A stretch of DNA of 64,000 nt from UBA2365 sp964594045 (GTDB taxonomy: Bacteria; Bacteroidota; Bacteroidia; Chitinophagales; Saprospiraceae). The translations under genes were made by a program, and so were the position numbers. The number at the start of each line of letters is the position of its first letter. Within the stretch, counting starts at the first letter, position 1. This document shows positions 9,651 to 17,705 of the stretch, one piece after another. The stretch is from NCBI GenBank assembly GCA_964594045.1, contig CAZQKR010000002.1:62001-126000 (forward strand). Direction: 5' to 3'. The notes beneath the pieces are model-generated. The model did no database searches. It saw nothing but the letters and a program-made list of their open reading frames with translations, and was not told the origin of the DNA.

Positions 9651-9700
9651 GCATAGTGGGTAGTATGAAAATTGACTTAGCAAATTTATCTATAGAAGAT

Positions 9701-9760
9701 GCGGGTCATGACGAATTTTTCACAGAAAAATTGTCATGATGCTGACCCGGAGCGGCAGCA
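9701..9760 (+). repeat. Double-hairpin element (family i) joined to tRNA-Asp 3' end
   Basis: The element begins GCGGGTCATGACGAATTTTT and has a five-base loop (CACAG) before AAAAATTGTCATGA, giving a first hairpin. A second hairpin follows, ATGCTG-accggagcgg-type loop-CAGCAT. It then runs directly into TTCGAGTCCCG, the T-loop and 3' half of tRNA-Asp. Nearly the same 60 bases occur at 16075-16132 on the minus strand, where they run into the 3' end of tRNA-Gly. No 5' tRNA half precedes this copy, so it is not a tRNA intron. It could be the end of an integrated element or a REP-like sequence. Confidence 0.85.
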
Positions 9761-9815
9761 TTCGAGTCCCGTCCGGACCGCTGAGAAGCTCAACAGAGAT
9801 GTTGGGCTTTTTTTT
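9761..9815 (+). repeat. Copied tRNA-Asp 3' tail with terminator, copy 2
   Basis: From TTCGAGTCCCG through the acceptor strand and the terminator hairpin into eight T, this repeats the end of the tRNA-Asp unit base for base. The 5' two thirds of a tRNA are absent, so it cannot make a tRNA. It ends exactly at the N run. Confidence 0.9.
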
Positions 9816-9915
9816 NNNNNNNNNNNNNNNNNNNNNNNNNNNNNNNNNNNNNNNNNNNNNNNNNNNNNNNNNNNNNNNNNNNNNNNNNNNNNNNNNNNNN
9901 NNNNNNNNNNNNNNN
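9816..9915. other. Assembly gap (100 N)
   Basis: Exactly 100 N, a usual placeholder for unknown gap size. The bases on both sides are the same tRNA-Asp tail, so the two contigs overlap by about 50 bases or a longer repeat has been left out. Confidence 0.99.
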
Positions 9916-9970
9916 CATTCGAGTCCCGTCCGGACCGCTGAGAAGCTCAACAGAGATGTTGGGCTTTTTT
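9916..9970 (+). repeat. Copied tRNA-Asp 3' tail with terminator, copy 3
   Basis: Starts CATTCGAGTCCCG, that is with the last two bases of the hairpin element before the T-loop, and ends with the terminator and six T. It may be the same genomic copy as 9761-9815, shown twice because the scaffold join was not merged. Confidence 0.85.
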
Positions 9971-10068
9971 ATGTCCATAACTCATTATTTCATTATTGAA
10001 ATCCTGATTTTGATAAATTCCTGGAAACCATAAAATAACTCATTTTCAATGATTGGAAAAGATAAATT

Positions 10069-12321
10069 TCAATCCAGTATCTTTGTGTTTTTCTGCAATT
10101 GCAAACTTCCGGCATTTTGGATGACATTTCCACCATTGGGATTTGTATCAGTTATTAGCACCTCCCTTAATATCAAATTACCCTGATTGACGAGGGCTCT
10201 CCCAATACTACCTGTACCAGAGGTCATTTTCACGGAATTAACAACAACATTTCCATCGATCCCGATATTAAAAACCGGACCATTCCCATTCATTAGAAGA
10301 TTGATTTTATCAGGATTTAAATCCATAATCATCAAAGATTTATCAATTGAAACAGGAGTGTTCAACTCAATAGTATCACCATTCAGATGCGGAGCAAAGA
10401 CAATAATGGAACCAGGTTGGGCATCAATAATAACCTGCCTGAGTGAACCAGTCCCGCTATTGTTTAAAGTCGTAACTTCCAGATAATTTTGGAAGGGATT
10501 ATCATATGACCATCTCGGACCCAGTGGATCTCCGCCATAAAGTATATTTCCATTCGATGGTCCACCTGAAGCAGCAGAAAAATCATTCAAAACAGTTCCA
10601 CTTCCTTCATCAAAGTGGTACCCTGCAACCGTATTGGCATCTGAATTTAAAGGCATCCCGGGCAAAGTGAAGTTTCCTGTATACCTTATATAGTTTGAAA
10701 TCCTGAATTCATCCAGCTTTCCTTTGTAATAGAGCGAACCAGGATAATCGTGTTTTTCTGCGCCAAAGACCAGGGTCGGATCATCAGGGTAACTTGTAAT
10801 CCTACCATCTCTGTAACTTACATCAGATGTGGATGCACTGGAAACATTGGAGGCATCCAATATACCATCTACAAACAGCCATACGCCTCCATTTGAAGAT
10901 TTTCTGGTCACTGCGATGTGGTGCCATGCACCATCATCAACGATGGTATTTCCAACCACACCTCCATGGGACAAAGAGCCTCGTTGAACCCCGAAAATAA
11001 TTTTCCGATCACAAATGACTATTCCATAATCTCCATGATCTCCGTCATTGAATACATCCCTGTCTATGATTACATTGCCAAAATACCAGGATGAAGGATC
11101 GCAGGCTGCAGCCTGATTGTCGCCGGGATATGCTTTCATCCAAAATTCGATGGTGAAATCACCACCAACATCTACCGGTCTGTGTGGGGCATCCAATGGT
11201 ATAACTACCCGGTCTATATCCGGATTCGTGTCACTTCCTGAAGCTAAAAAATGTAATGAATATGAACCTTCATTTTTGAACAGATAATCAAAGCTGTTGG
11301 CAAATTCGTATGTGGATCCACATGATGCAACAGCATCCCAGTTGACAGACCATGTCATCAAACCACGCAGATCAGGATAGCCTCCGTATTGAGCCAGGCT
11401 ATAGGATCCGGGTTTGGGTCCCAAACCCCGTAAATAATCAACGGCTGATTTCAAAACCGAAGGGCTGACATATCCGCCACCAGCCGCATTCTGACATGCT
11501 GGCAATCCGATAGCTACTTTTTGCGGCGGTAATCCTTCGAAAAAACCACCGGGAGTATTAAATCCATGAATGACAGCCTCGGTCATTGCAACAATAAAAT
11601 CAGCAGTGCCTTGTTCGTAAATATTTCCATCAATACCATACATACTGCCACTATTGTATAACTGGACATGCAAAAGATCCAGTGAATCTCTCAAGGCGTG
11701 TATTACCGGAAGATATGCTCCCCAAACACTACCATATGCCGCTATACCTCCCTGAACAAATGCTGTTTCGGGAGCCATGGTCAACATCATTTTTTTGCCG
11801 TTCAAATTAAAATAATCAGACATCATTTGGTTAATGGCATCGATCAAATGTATGATTTTATTATCAACAGGATCTGCAATAGTTCCTCCGGAAACAGTAA
11901 CCGAACTGCCTTCCAGATCGATATCTATTCCATCGAAACCATATGTTTGTATGATACTGTTCATCGAACTGATAAAAATATTCTTTTCGTTTATGTCATC
12001 CAAAATTATCGGTGCAGTTGCACCTCCGATACTGATCAGTACTTTTATACCGGATGCCTGAAGTTCCTGAATTTGACTGATAAAAGTTGATTGTGAAATG
12101 CCATCAGGGTTAAATGTCATATCATAATCAGTACCAGCCTGCGGAATGGCAAATGCGACATCAATAATATTATAACGATCATCTATTTGGTTTAAATGTA
12201 TGTATGGTGCATTTGGATCATGCCAATTATGCCAGTAACCCACGAGTGAGGGATGCGGTAATTGAGCAGGTAAGTCGATTGCTGCCAAAATGAAAAAAAT
12301 ACAGATTAGTCTAAATTTCAT
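10069..12321 (-). CDS. Secreted GH18 chitinase-like protein with LamG domain
   Basis: A signal peptide (to about residue 19, LPAQ) precedes a GH18 TIM barrel at about 24-350. The catalytic motif DxxDxDxE is intact as DGIDIDLE (Asp130 to Glu137), preceded by GIKVLISIGG, so hydrolysis of chitin or related beta-1,4-GlcNAc chains is likely. A LamG/concanavalin-like domain at about 365-570 (DFTIEFWMKAYPGD, GAWHHIAVTRKS, YYKGKLDEFRISNY) should bind glycan. The last 120 residues resemble the start of a beta-helix (LRQVIIDAQPGSIIVFAP). The protein stops without a T9SS tail, unusual for a multidomain secreted enzyme here, so the 3' end may be shortened. Two palindromes lie upstream. Confidence 0.88.
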   Translation of the reverse strand: MKFRLICIFFILAAIDLPAQLPHPSLVGYWHNWHDPNAPYIHLNQIDDRYNIIDVAFAIPQAGTDYDMTFNPDGISQSTFISQIQELQASGIKVLISIGGATAPIILDDINEKNIFISSMNSIIQTYGFDGIDIDLEGSSVTVSGGTIADPVDNKIIHLIDAINQMMSDYFNLNGKKMMLTMAPETAFVQGGIAAYGSVWGAYLPVIHALRDSLDLLHVQLYNSGSMYGIDGNIYEQGTADFIVAMTEAVIHGFNTPGGFFEGLPPQKVAIGLPACQNAAGGGYVSPSVLKSAVDYLRGLGPKPGSYSLAQYGGYPDLRGLMTWSVNWDAVASCGSTYEFANSFDYLFKNEGSYSLHFLASGSDTNPDIDRVVIPLDAPHRPVDVGGDFTIEFWMKAYPGDNQAAACDPSSWYFGNVIIDRDVFNDGDHGDYGIVICDRKIIFGVQRGSLSHGGVVGNTIVDDGAWHHIAVTRKSSNGGVWLFVDGILDASNVSSASTSDVSYRDGRITSYPDDPTLVFGAEKHDYPGSLYYKGKLDEFRISNYIRYTGNFTLPGMPLNSDANTVAGYHFDEGSGTVLNDFSAASGGPSNGNILYGGDPLGPRWSYDNPFQNYLEVTTLNNSGTGSLRQVIIDAQPGSIIVFAPHLNGDTIELNTPVSIDKSLMIMDLNPDKINLLMNGNGPVFNIGIDGNVVVNSVKMTSGTGSIGRALVNQGNLILREVLITDTNPNGGNVIQNAGSLQLQKNTKILD

Positions 12322-12376
12322 ACATGTGTCTTTGTTTTACTGAACAGGTTAATTGACCTTCAGTTAAAATATTAGG

Positions 12377-12442
12377 AATACAATTCAGCTGAATTGTATT
12401 TGTTTATTGTATTGATTTTTAGAGTTTTATTAATAAAACTCT
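12377..12442. promoter_or_regulatory. Two perfect palindromes upstream of the GH18 gene
   Basis: A 24-bp perfect palindrome at 12377-12400 (arm AATACAATTCAG and its mirror) and a 22-bp one at 12421-12442 (arm AGAGTTTTATT and its mirror) lie 56-121 bases before the GH18 start. They could be operators, attenuator hairpins or the terminator of the upstream C69 gene, though neither has a clean T-run. The rest of the 580-bp gap 12322-12904 shows no gene. Confidence 0.6.
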
Positions 12443-12904
12443 GTTTGTAAATATATAAGAAATATAAATTTAAGAAAATTGTATGAATTTTGTAATATCG
12501 AAAAGGGAAGTATAAAATGTTCAAAATCCGGATAATGGTCGGTCAACCCGGGAGATCGTTAATTGACTTATCCAAAATTAAGTTGTCCATCTTGTTTTAA
12601 GTACCCGTTTGTCAAAAAAAACCAGTTTTCTTCCTGATAATTCTGATATCAGGTGACTAAATGGATTATTGTATTCAATATTTTTATTTTTTCTCTGCAT
12701 AAAAAGGCTTCAGCATAGTATCAGACCAATCAAACATAATTGTTTGAATCAAAGATTTGAGCTACATGAACAAAAAATGGTCTGGTTGAAAAATAAAATA
12801 GTAATAAAATATATGAAATTCATTATTGCCAGCCAGAGAAAGTATATCGAACGAGTCTTTTATGTTCGTTGCATATACCCGGGAATCAGGGCAAATTACT
12901 CCTT

Positions 12905-14656
12905 TTATTCCCTGTACAAAAATCTGTCTCCGGTTGAATCGATCACTTTTTCCTTCCAGCTTTCGGAGTAGCCCGGAAACATAGGCTGGAGCGGATATCC
13001 GTATGGATTTCTCAGGAAAGTCCCATCTTTTTCCTGTTTGACATTGCCATCCAGGTATTTGACCAGTAGGAAATCTCCCAGTTCACGCCATTTCTTGATG
13101 GTCAGATCACCCATATTGCAGGAATAGTCTGTAAGGAACTCCCTGGCCATCGCCGGATCGGATTCCCAAAGGACCATAGCAGCTGCATCGATAGCCGGAA
13201 CAGTCATGCTGAATCGGTTTTCCAATTCAGACTGCACTTTCCTGACATCACCCATTACCCGGTCATAAAACAGGTAAGCAAAATGCGCCACACGATTGAA
13301 AACCCAAAATGCAGCATCATCCTTATAGGTCAATATATCCCCATAGCCTTCTTTCCAGCTTTCAGGCACCCGGTTGATTCCGCAATAGAAAGGTACGTGT
13401 ACTGTACTGCCTGCATCATCAACTCCAAACCAGATAATACCACCGATTGGATCAGGCAGCCAGCTTCTCATCTGGGCAACATAGGAAAACCCGGTTTGCT
13501 GAGTAACCGTTGCTCTTTCGTTGAAATAGGTTGCACCTTTATGTTCCCAGGTCAGACCGCGCCAACGATAGGGCAGACCAAAAGGCCCGGCACCCGGATC
13601 TTTGGACATATCCAATTCTGTTCCCTGCAAATAATCCCTCTTGAACATGATCAGATCCTGCGGACTCAGTTTTCTGTCCGGTTTAATATAAAGCGGCATG
13701 CGATTGCTCAAATTCATCCCGGTTGCATAATCCCAATATGCATCCATACCTTCCTTTACTTGATCGAACATGCACCATACCCTGAGTTCACAGAACCGGG
13801 CTGCGCTGAAATCCAAAGGTGCGTAGGTATCACTGAAACTGAATTCGGCATCCGGCCCGTCAAAATAGGATTTTTGCCGGGCAAAACTGATCACATCATG
13901 CGCATATACCACCTCAACAGCCGGGTCGTTAATTCTGTTCAGGTTACGGCTGCTTATGCTGGTCTTTCCGTTCTCAAGGGGGAAACCGGTTATCCGGGCA
14001 TGATTGGCATGCGCTGAAATATATCCATCCGGTATCCTGATCGCTACCCAAACGGCGCCTTTGTTGGCATTATAGAATTTCTTAGTTTTGGGATCCTGCT
14101 TCATGTCTGTGCCTTTGCCGATCAGTTCCATATACCACACCTCATGGGGATCTGCGATGGAAAAGGATTCTCCAGTGCTGTAATATCCGTGTTCGGCAAC
14201 TAGTTCAGCGATCACCCTGATCGCTTCCCTGGCAGTTCTGGATCTTTGGATGGCCATGAACATAAGGCCTCCGTAGCTCATGATACCCGTACTGTCCTTT
14301 AATTCCGGTCTGCCTCCAAATGTTGACTCACCGATGGCAACCTGATGCTCATTCATAAATCCCACCGTCTGATACGTGTGGGCAACCTGGGGGATTTGTC
14401 CCAATGGTTTGGCCGTTCCTCTACTATAGATAGTCACCATGCTTCCTTCAGGCCAGCTCCTGGCAGGACTGAAATACAACTCTCCGTAACGGATATGTGA
14501 ATCCGCAGCATAGGTGATCATGGTTGATCCGTCTTTGGATGCACCTTTGGTTACCAGATAATTGGTACAGGCTGTCAAATGACTTAAAAAGGGAGAAACA
14601 GCAAGAGAAATAATAAAAATCAATTGGCGAATTAAGATCATCATGATGTGGAACAT
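12905..14656 (-). CDS. C69 family (PepD-type) dipeptidase, exported
   Basis: This is an N-terminal nucleophile hydrolase of peptidase family C69, which cleaves dipeptides. A hydrophobic signal sequence (about residues 5-27) ends at TAC, placing Cys30 in the CTNYLVTKGASKDGS motif; in the family this Cys becomes the N-terminal nucleophile after processing. Further family words follow: GESTFGGRPEL, YSTGESFSIADPHEVWYMEL, GAVWVAIRIPDGYISAHANH and WRGLTWEHKGATYFNERA. The 583-residue length is normal for the Bacteroidota type. Starts at Met1, Met5 or Met6 are all possible; the mature enzyme is the same. It should act in the periplasm or outside. Neighbours give no further clue. Confidence 0.93.
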   Translation of the reverse strand: MFHIMMILIRQLIFIISLAVSPFLSHLTACTNYLVTKGASKDGSTMITYAADSHIRYGELYFSPARSWPEGSMVTIYSRGTAKPLGQIPQVAHTYQTVGFMNEHQVAIGESTFGGRPELKDSTGIMSYGGLMFMAIQRSRTAREAIRVIAELVAEHGYYSTGESFSIADPHEVWYMELIGKGTDMKQDPKTKKFYNANKGAVWVAIRIPDGYISAHANHARITGFPLENGKTSISSRNLNRINDPAVEVVYAHDVISFARQKSYFDGPDAEFSFSDTYAPLDFSAARFCELRVWCMFDQVKEGMDAYWDYATGMNLSNRMPLYIKPDRKLSPQDLIMFKRDYLQGTELDMSKDPGAGPFGLPYRWRGLTWEHKGATYFNERATVTQQTGFSYVAQMRSWLPDPIGGIIWFGVDDAGSTVHVPFYCGINRVPESWKEGYGDILTYKDDAAFWVFNRVAHFAYLFYDRVMGDVRKVQSELENRFSMTVPAIDAAAMVLWESDPAMAREFLTDYSCNMGDLTIKKWRELGDFLLVKYLDGNVKQEKDGTFLRNPYGYPLQPMFPGYSESWKEKVIDSTGDRFLYRE

Positions 14657-14761
14657 GTTTTAAAATTACCCAAAATGCATATTTCCAAAAGGAACAGTAT
14701 TCTTGTTGGAGTTGTTCGGAAAAAATATAAAAAAATGTTTGACCGGGTAAACTAACACGAT

Positions 14762-15973
14762 TTATTCCTCCCGGATGAATGCCTTGATCTGACCGGCTTT
14801 GTAAGCCGGAGCGACAGAGATCAGCAATCCGATGGCTAGTACGGTCAGAGCCACGATCACAAAATCTTCCCAACGGACCTCAACCGGATATGCACTGATG
14901 ACAAAGCCATCAGGAACTGTGATCAAACCGAAATTTTTTTGAAGGTAATACAGCAGTAAAGCGATACCAAATCCAAAAATGATACCCAGGGATGAAATCC
15001 AGATACCTTCAGCCAAAAATATTTTTCTAACCATTCCGTCAGTTGCACCCATGGCTTTCAGAATAGAAATATCCTTCTTTTTATCCAGAACGATCATCCA
15101 GAGGCTGCCGATCAGATTGAATGCAACCAAAAATATGATGAGGCAGACAATAGCAAAACTCAGCCATTTTTCGATGTTCATGATCTTCAAAAAGACTTCA
15201 TCCTGTTGAAAGCGGTTCTGAAAAACATAATCATCTCCAAAATGCGCTTTGAGCGCCTTAATGGTCTTTTCAACATTGCCGTTCGTTTTGATCTCCAGGG
15301 CAGAAAATTCATCTTCTGTCTGCAATAAATACTCCACAACATCCAGATCGCAGACCAGGTATTTGTTGTCAGCCTCGCTTTGCACTGCGAAAATACCGGC
15401 TGGAATGATATTGACCTGAAGGAAAAAAGGATCGAGCGGTCCGGCAACTTCCTTTTTGGGAACATATACTTCCAGAGATTCAAATCCGTGTTCAGGCACC
15501 AGCTTCAACTGCCCGGCAATTCCGGCGCCTAGTATACCGTAATTTAAACCGTCAGCACTGATCTTGTAGGAACCCATCCGGATCGTAGAATCGATATTGT
15601 TGACGATATTGTATTGGTCATCCACTCCTTTGATGACACCGAAAACCTGCATATCATCATACCGCAACATCACTACTTCTTCCAGTACTTTGGAATAATG
15701 TTGCACCCCGGGAACAGAATCAAGTTGCTTTAGTTTTTCCTCATCCAACCAAAGTGTCTTTCCCTTTGCAGGCAACATTTTGATCTCCGGATTGAATGCA
15801 TTGAAATAGCTGCTGATCAGGCTCTCAAAACCATTGAAAACGGAAAGGATCAACACCAGCGCAGCCGCTCCGATAGTGATCCCGAGCACTGAAATACCAG
15901 TGATGATGTTGATGGCATTCACCGATTTTTTACCGAATAAAAACCGCCTGGCTATTTTGAAAGATAAACTCAC
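14762..15973 (-). CDS. FtsX-like ABC permease, LolC/LolE-type lipoprotein release
   Basis: With LolD this inner-membrane protein would detach outer-membrane lipoproteins for transfer to LolA. Four membrane segments in the FtsX arrangement are visible: one near residues 17-45 (NAINIITGISVLGITIGAAA), then a large periplasmic domain, then three near the C-terminus (SFAIVCLIIFLVAFNLIGSL, GIIFGFGIALLLYYL, VIVALTVLAIGLLISV). I use the GTG start at 15973 giving SLSFKIARRFLFGKK, the usual N-terminus. A TTG at 15991 is also in frame, but a -7 box TATATTTG at 15996-16003 would put the transcript start at or after it. LolD is not adjacent. The many lipoproteins in this window are its expected clients. 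Confidence 0.9.
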   Translation of the reverse strand: MSLSFKIARRFLFGKKSVNAINIITGISVLGITIGAAALVLILSVFNGFESLISSYFNAFNPEIKMLPAKGKTLWLDEEKLKQLDSVPGVQHYSKVLEEVVMLRYDDMQVFGVIKGVDDQYNIVNNIDSTIRMGSYKISADGLNYGILGAGIAGQLKLVPEHGFESLEVYVPKKEVAGPLDPFFLQVNIIPAGIFAVQSEADNKYLVCDLDVVEYLLQTEDEFSALEIKTNGNVEKTIKALKAHFGDDYVFQNRFQQDEVFLKIMNIEKWLSFAIVCLIIFLVAFNLIGSLWMIVLDKKKDISILKAMGATDGMVRKIFLAEGIWISSLGIIFGFGIALLLYYLQKNFGLITVPDGFVISAYPVEVRWEDFVIVALTVLAIGLLISVAPAYKAGQIKAFIREE

Positions 15974-16056
15974 TTGTCCAATAAATTTCAATGAACAAAT
16001 ATAACATTAAAAAAGACTATTGAATTGATGAACGGGTATTGAACTGTAAAAAATGA

Positions 16057-16074
16057 GCGGAAACGGGATTCGAA
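16057..16074 (-). repeat. Copied, damaged tRNA-Gly 3' tail
   Basis: Reading on the minus strand, TTCGAATCCCGTTTCCGC is the 3' end of tRNA-Gly with one C missing from the acceptor strand compared with the intact gene at 16153. It follows the double-hairpin element directly and has no 5' tRNA part next to it. Confidence 0.85.
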
Positions 16075-16132
16075 TGCTGACGCTAATGGTCAGCATCATG
16101 ACAATTTTTTTCAATAATTCGTCATGACCCGC
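16075..16132 (-). repeat. Double-hairpin element (family i) joined to tRNA-Gly 3' end
   Basis: On the minus strand it reads GCGGGTCATGACGAATT, a short loop, AAAAATTGTCATGA, and then the perfect hairpin ATGCTGAC-cattagc-GTCAGCAT. It then enters TTCGAATCCCG of tRNA-Gly. It has the same order, orientation and T-loop junction as 9701-9760. The loop of the second hairpin differs between copies while the stem is kept, which argues that the fold matters. Confidence 0.87.
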
Positions 16133-16152
16133 ACTACAACAATTACTCTTTG

Positions 16153-16224
16153 AGCGGGAAACGGGATTCGAACCCGCGACCCTCAGCTTGGGAAGCTGAT
16201 GCTCTACCCCTGAGCTACTCCCGC
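16153..16224 (-). tRNA. tRNA-Gly (anticodon CCC)
   Basis: The minus-strand cloverleaf is complete: acceptor GCGGGAG with TTCCCGC, D arm GCTC-AGGGGTAGA-GC, anticodon stem TCAGC/GCTGA with loop TTCCCAA (anticodon CCC), and T arm GCGGG-TTCGAAT-CCCGT. It lies directly beside the N run and is followed by the hairpin element. Confidence 0.95.
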
Positions 16225-16226
16225 AT

Positions 16227-16326
16227 NNNNNNNNNNNNNNNNNNNNNNNNNNNNNNNNNNNNNNNNNNNNNNNNNNNNNNNNNNNNNNNNNNNNNNNNNN
16301 NNNNNNNNNNNNNNNNNNNNNNNNNN
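16227..16326. other. Assembly gap (100 N)
   Basis: Exactly 100 N. On the left is the 5' end of intact tRNA-Gly, on the right the middle of the first hairpin of the element. The break inside a palindrome and between two tRNA-Gly copies points to a repeat that short reads could not cross. Confidence 0.99.
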
Positions 16327-16404
16327 TTTTTCCTTGAAAAATTCGTCATGACCCGCGACCCTCAGCTTGGGAAGCTGATGCGCTAACCCCTGAGCTACTC
16401 CCGC
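16327..16404 (-). pseudogene. tRNA-Gly(CCC) 5' part broken at the T-loop by the hairpin element
   Basis: Minus strand from 16404: GCGGGAGTAGCTCAGGGG, D loop, anticodon arm with CCC, then GGGTCGCGGG, where an intact tRNA continues TTCGAAT. Here it continues TCATGACGAATTTTTCAAGG, the start of the double-hairpin element, until the gap. The D loop differs from the intact copy (GGTTAGCGC against GGTAGAGC), so it is a second gene, not a duplicate read. This is the clearest example of the element sitting exactly at the T-loop. Confidence 0.8.
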
Positions 16405-16424
16405 TGATCATTAATTAAAATATG

Positions 16425-16496
16425 AGCCTCTCATGGGATTTGAACCCACGACCTGCACGTTACGAATGTGCTGCTCTACCGCTGAGCTAAAGAGGC
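16425..16496 (-). tRNA. tRNA-Thr (anticodon CGT)
   Basis: Minus-strand cloverleaf: acceptor GCCTCTT with GAGAGGC, anticodon loop TTCGTAA (anticodon CGT), T arm GTGGG-TTCAAAT-CCCAT. It is first in a transcript that continues into the tRNA-Gly copies. Confidence 0.93.
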
Positions 16497-16505
16497 AACA
16501 GCAGA

Positions 16506-16513
16506 CAAAATTA
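16506..16513 (-). promoter_or_regulatory. -7 box of the tRNA-Thr/Gly transcript
   Basis: On the minus strand TAATTTTG fits TAnnTTTG and ends 9 bases before tRNA-Thr. No TTG at the right distance is seen upstream, so only half of the promoter is supported. Confidence 0.5.
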
Positions 16514-16551
16514 AATACTTTTAATGGAATTATTTTTATATCATTCATTTT

Positions 16552-17247
16552 TTATGGCCGCAAACTGTATTTCAGTTTTAACCATCTGTACAAATGAGTA
16601 TTCATCATGAACAGGAGAAAACCATAAAAAAGATCCTCAACCGGAATAGTACCTATCCTGAACCCCAGATTATGTTCATCATTGTACCAAACGATCGGAG
16701 CTTCAGTGAAACCTCCGGTCAGGATACCGTTGCTCAGTAAAAAAAATGGTATGATCCCCAGGTAGGATAGATAAATATAGGACATATCCCATTTTCTGAA
16801 ATATACGATCAACAGATAAATTCCTGCTAAAATAAAGGTCAGACTGGTATACCATTTACCAAAGGATATCAACCCGACTGTCAGCAGTAAAACGGCCAGG
16901 ACCAAAGTGATCAAATGGTTGATCTTTTTGAAAGGATCTGACCTGACATGGAATCGTAAAGCAAAATAGGTGAAAATACATGCGTAAGGAACACATATAA
17001 AAAAAAGCACCTCCTCTATTGGCAGGTTAGCCAGGTAAATTCCTGTCAGATATACCGGGTTAAACCCCCAAATCCCGGCAGCAGTGAAAAAATAATCCCA
17101 GATCAGGAAAAATATGGCCACGGCAAAAATTGCAGGGAAAACAAATTTCCAGTCCTTATAAAAGGCATTTTGCGGAAAAAAACTCGCCAATAACGGCAAG
17201 CCGATACATACGATATCAACCACCAGATAAAGAAAGGATTCATTCAT
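16552..17247 (-). CDS. Lycopene cyclase, CrtYcd-type membrane protein
   Basis: A 231-residue protein with about seven membrane helices. The carotenoid-cyclase motif FNPVYLTGIYLANLPIEEVLFF contains the conserved PIEE segment of heterodimer-type lycopene beta-cyclases. A second similar unit (NLGFRIGTIPVEDLFYGFLL) near the C-terminus shows that c and d domains are fused in one chain. It would close both ends of lycopene to beta-carotene in the inner membrane. The start is the ATG at 17247, which overlaps the crtZ stop as ATGA; the longer frame to 17301 lies inside crtZ. It is last in the crtI-crtB-crtZ-cyclase order, and zeaxanthin is the expected product. Confidence 0.93.
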   Translation of the reverse strand: MNESFLYLVVDIVCIGLPLLASFFPQNAFYKDWKFVFPAIFAVAIFFLIWDYFFTAAGIWGFNPVYLTGIYLANLPIEEVLFFICVPYACIFTYFALRFHVRSDPFKKINHLITLVLAVLLLTVGLISFGKWYTSLTFILAGIYLLIVYFRKWDMSYIYLSYLGIIPFFLLSNGILTGGFTEAPIVWYNDEHNLGFRIGTIPVEDLFYGFLLFMMNTHLYRWLKLKYSLRP

Positions 17248-17705
17248 TTTTTCTCGTTTTGTATGAAGTATTTTCTCGGAACATATAACATACCAAAGCA
17301 CTCACCATCTTCTTTTCCGATATACTTGTGGTGCACTTTATGGGCTTTCCTGAGTCCGGCAAAATACGGGTTTTTGGTATTTCTGAACCACCGTATCCGC
17401 TGATGTATGATCACCTCATGTACCATAAAATAAGCAAAACCGTAAAACATAATGCCCAAACCGATAAAAAATTTGAAATTCAATTCTGGCATCAGTCCAT
17501 AAATCATGAGCAAGGCACTGGGCACCGCAAATATCACGAAAAATGCATCATTTTTTTCAAACAATTTAGTATAGCCGGGCTGATGGTGATCTTCGTGCAG
17601 ATACCACAAAAAACCATGCATGACAAACTTGTGTGTCAACCAGGTGACACCTTCCATAATAATAAATGTGACCAGGGTTATCAAAGCATAAAACACATAA
17701 ATCAT
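17244..17705 (-). CDS. crtZ: Beta-carotene 3-hydroxylase
   Basis: A 153-residue di-iron membrane hydroxylase of the fatty-acid hydroxylase superfamily, which adds hydroxyl groups to beta-carotene rings to give zeaxanthin. All four histidine boxes are present: HKFVMH (25-30), HEDHH (37-41), HEVIIHQR and KAHKVHHKY. Hydrophobic helices surround them. A TTG at 17729 extends the frame, but ATG at 17705 gives the usual short N-terminus. Its stop overlaps the cyclase start by four bases, so the two are co-translated. A gap of 238 bases separates it from crtB, so it may have its own promoter. Confidence 0.95.
   Translation of the reverse strand: MIYVFYALITLVTFIIMEGVTWLTHKFVMHGFLWYLHEDHHQPGYTKLFEKNDAFFVIFAVPSALLMIYGLMPELNFKFFIGLGIMFYGFAYFMVHEVIIHQRIRWFRNTKNPYFAGLRKAHKVHHKYIGKEDGECFGMLYVPRKYFIQNEKK

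Noticed and set aside
9701..9815. tRNA intron or split tRNA gene
   Set aside because: The element next to the 3' half is not preceded by the matching 5' half, and an intact tRNA-Asp exists upstream.
12669..12971. 100-codon plus-strand frame
   Set aside because: No domain or signal, and it runs into the C69 gene on the other strand.
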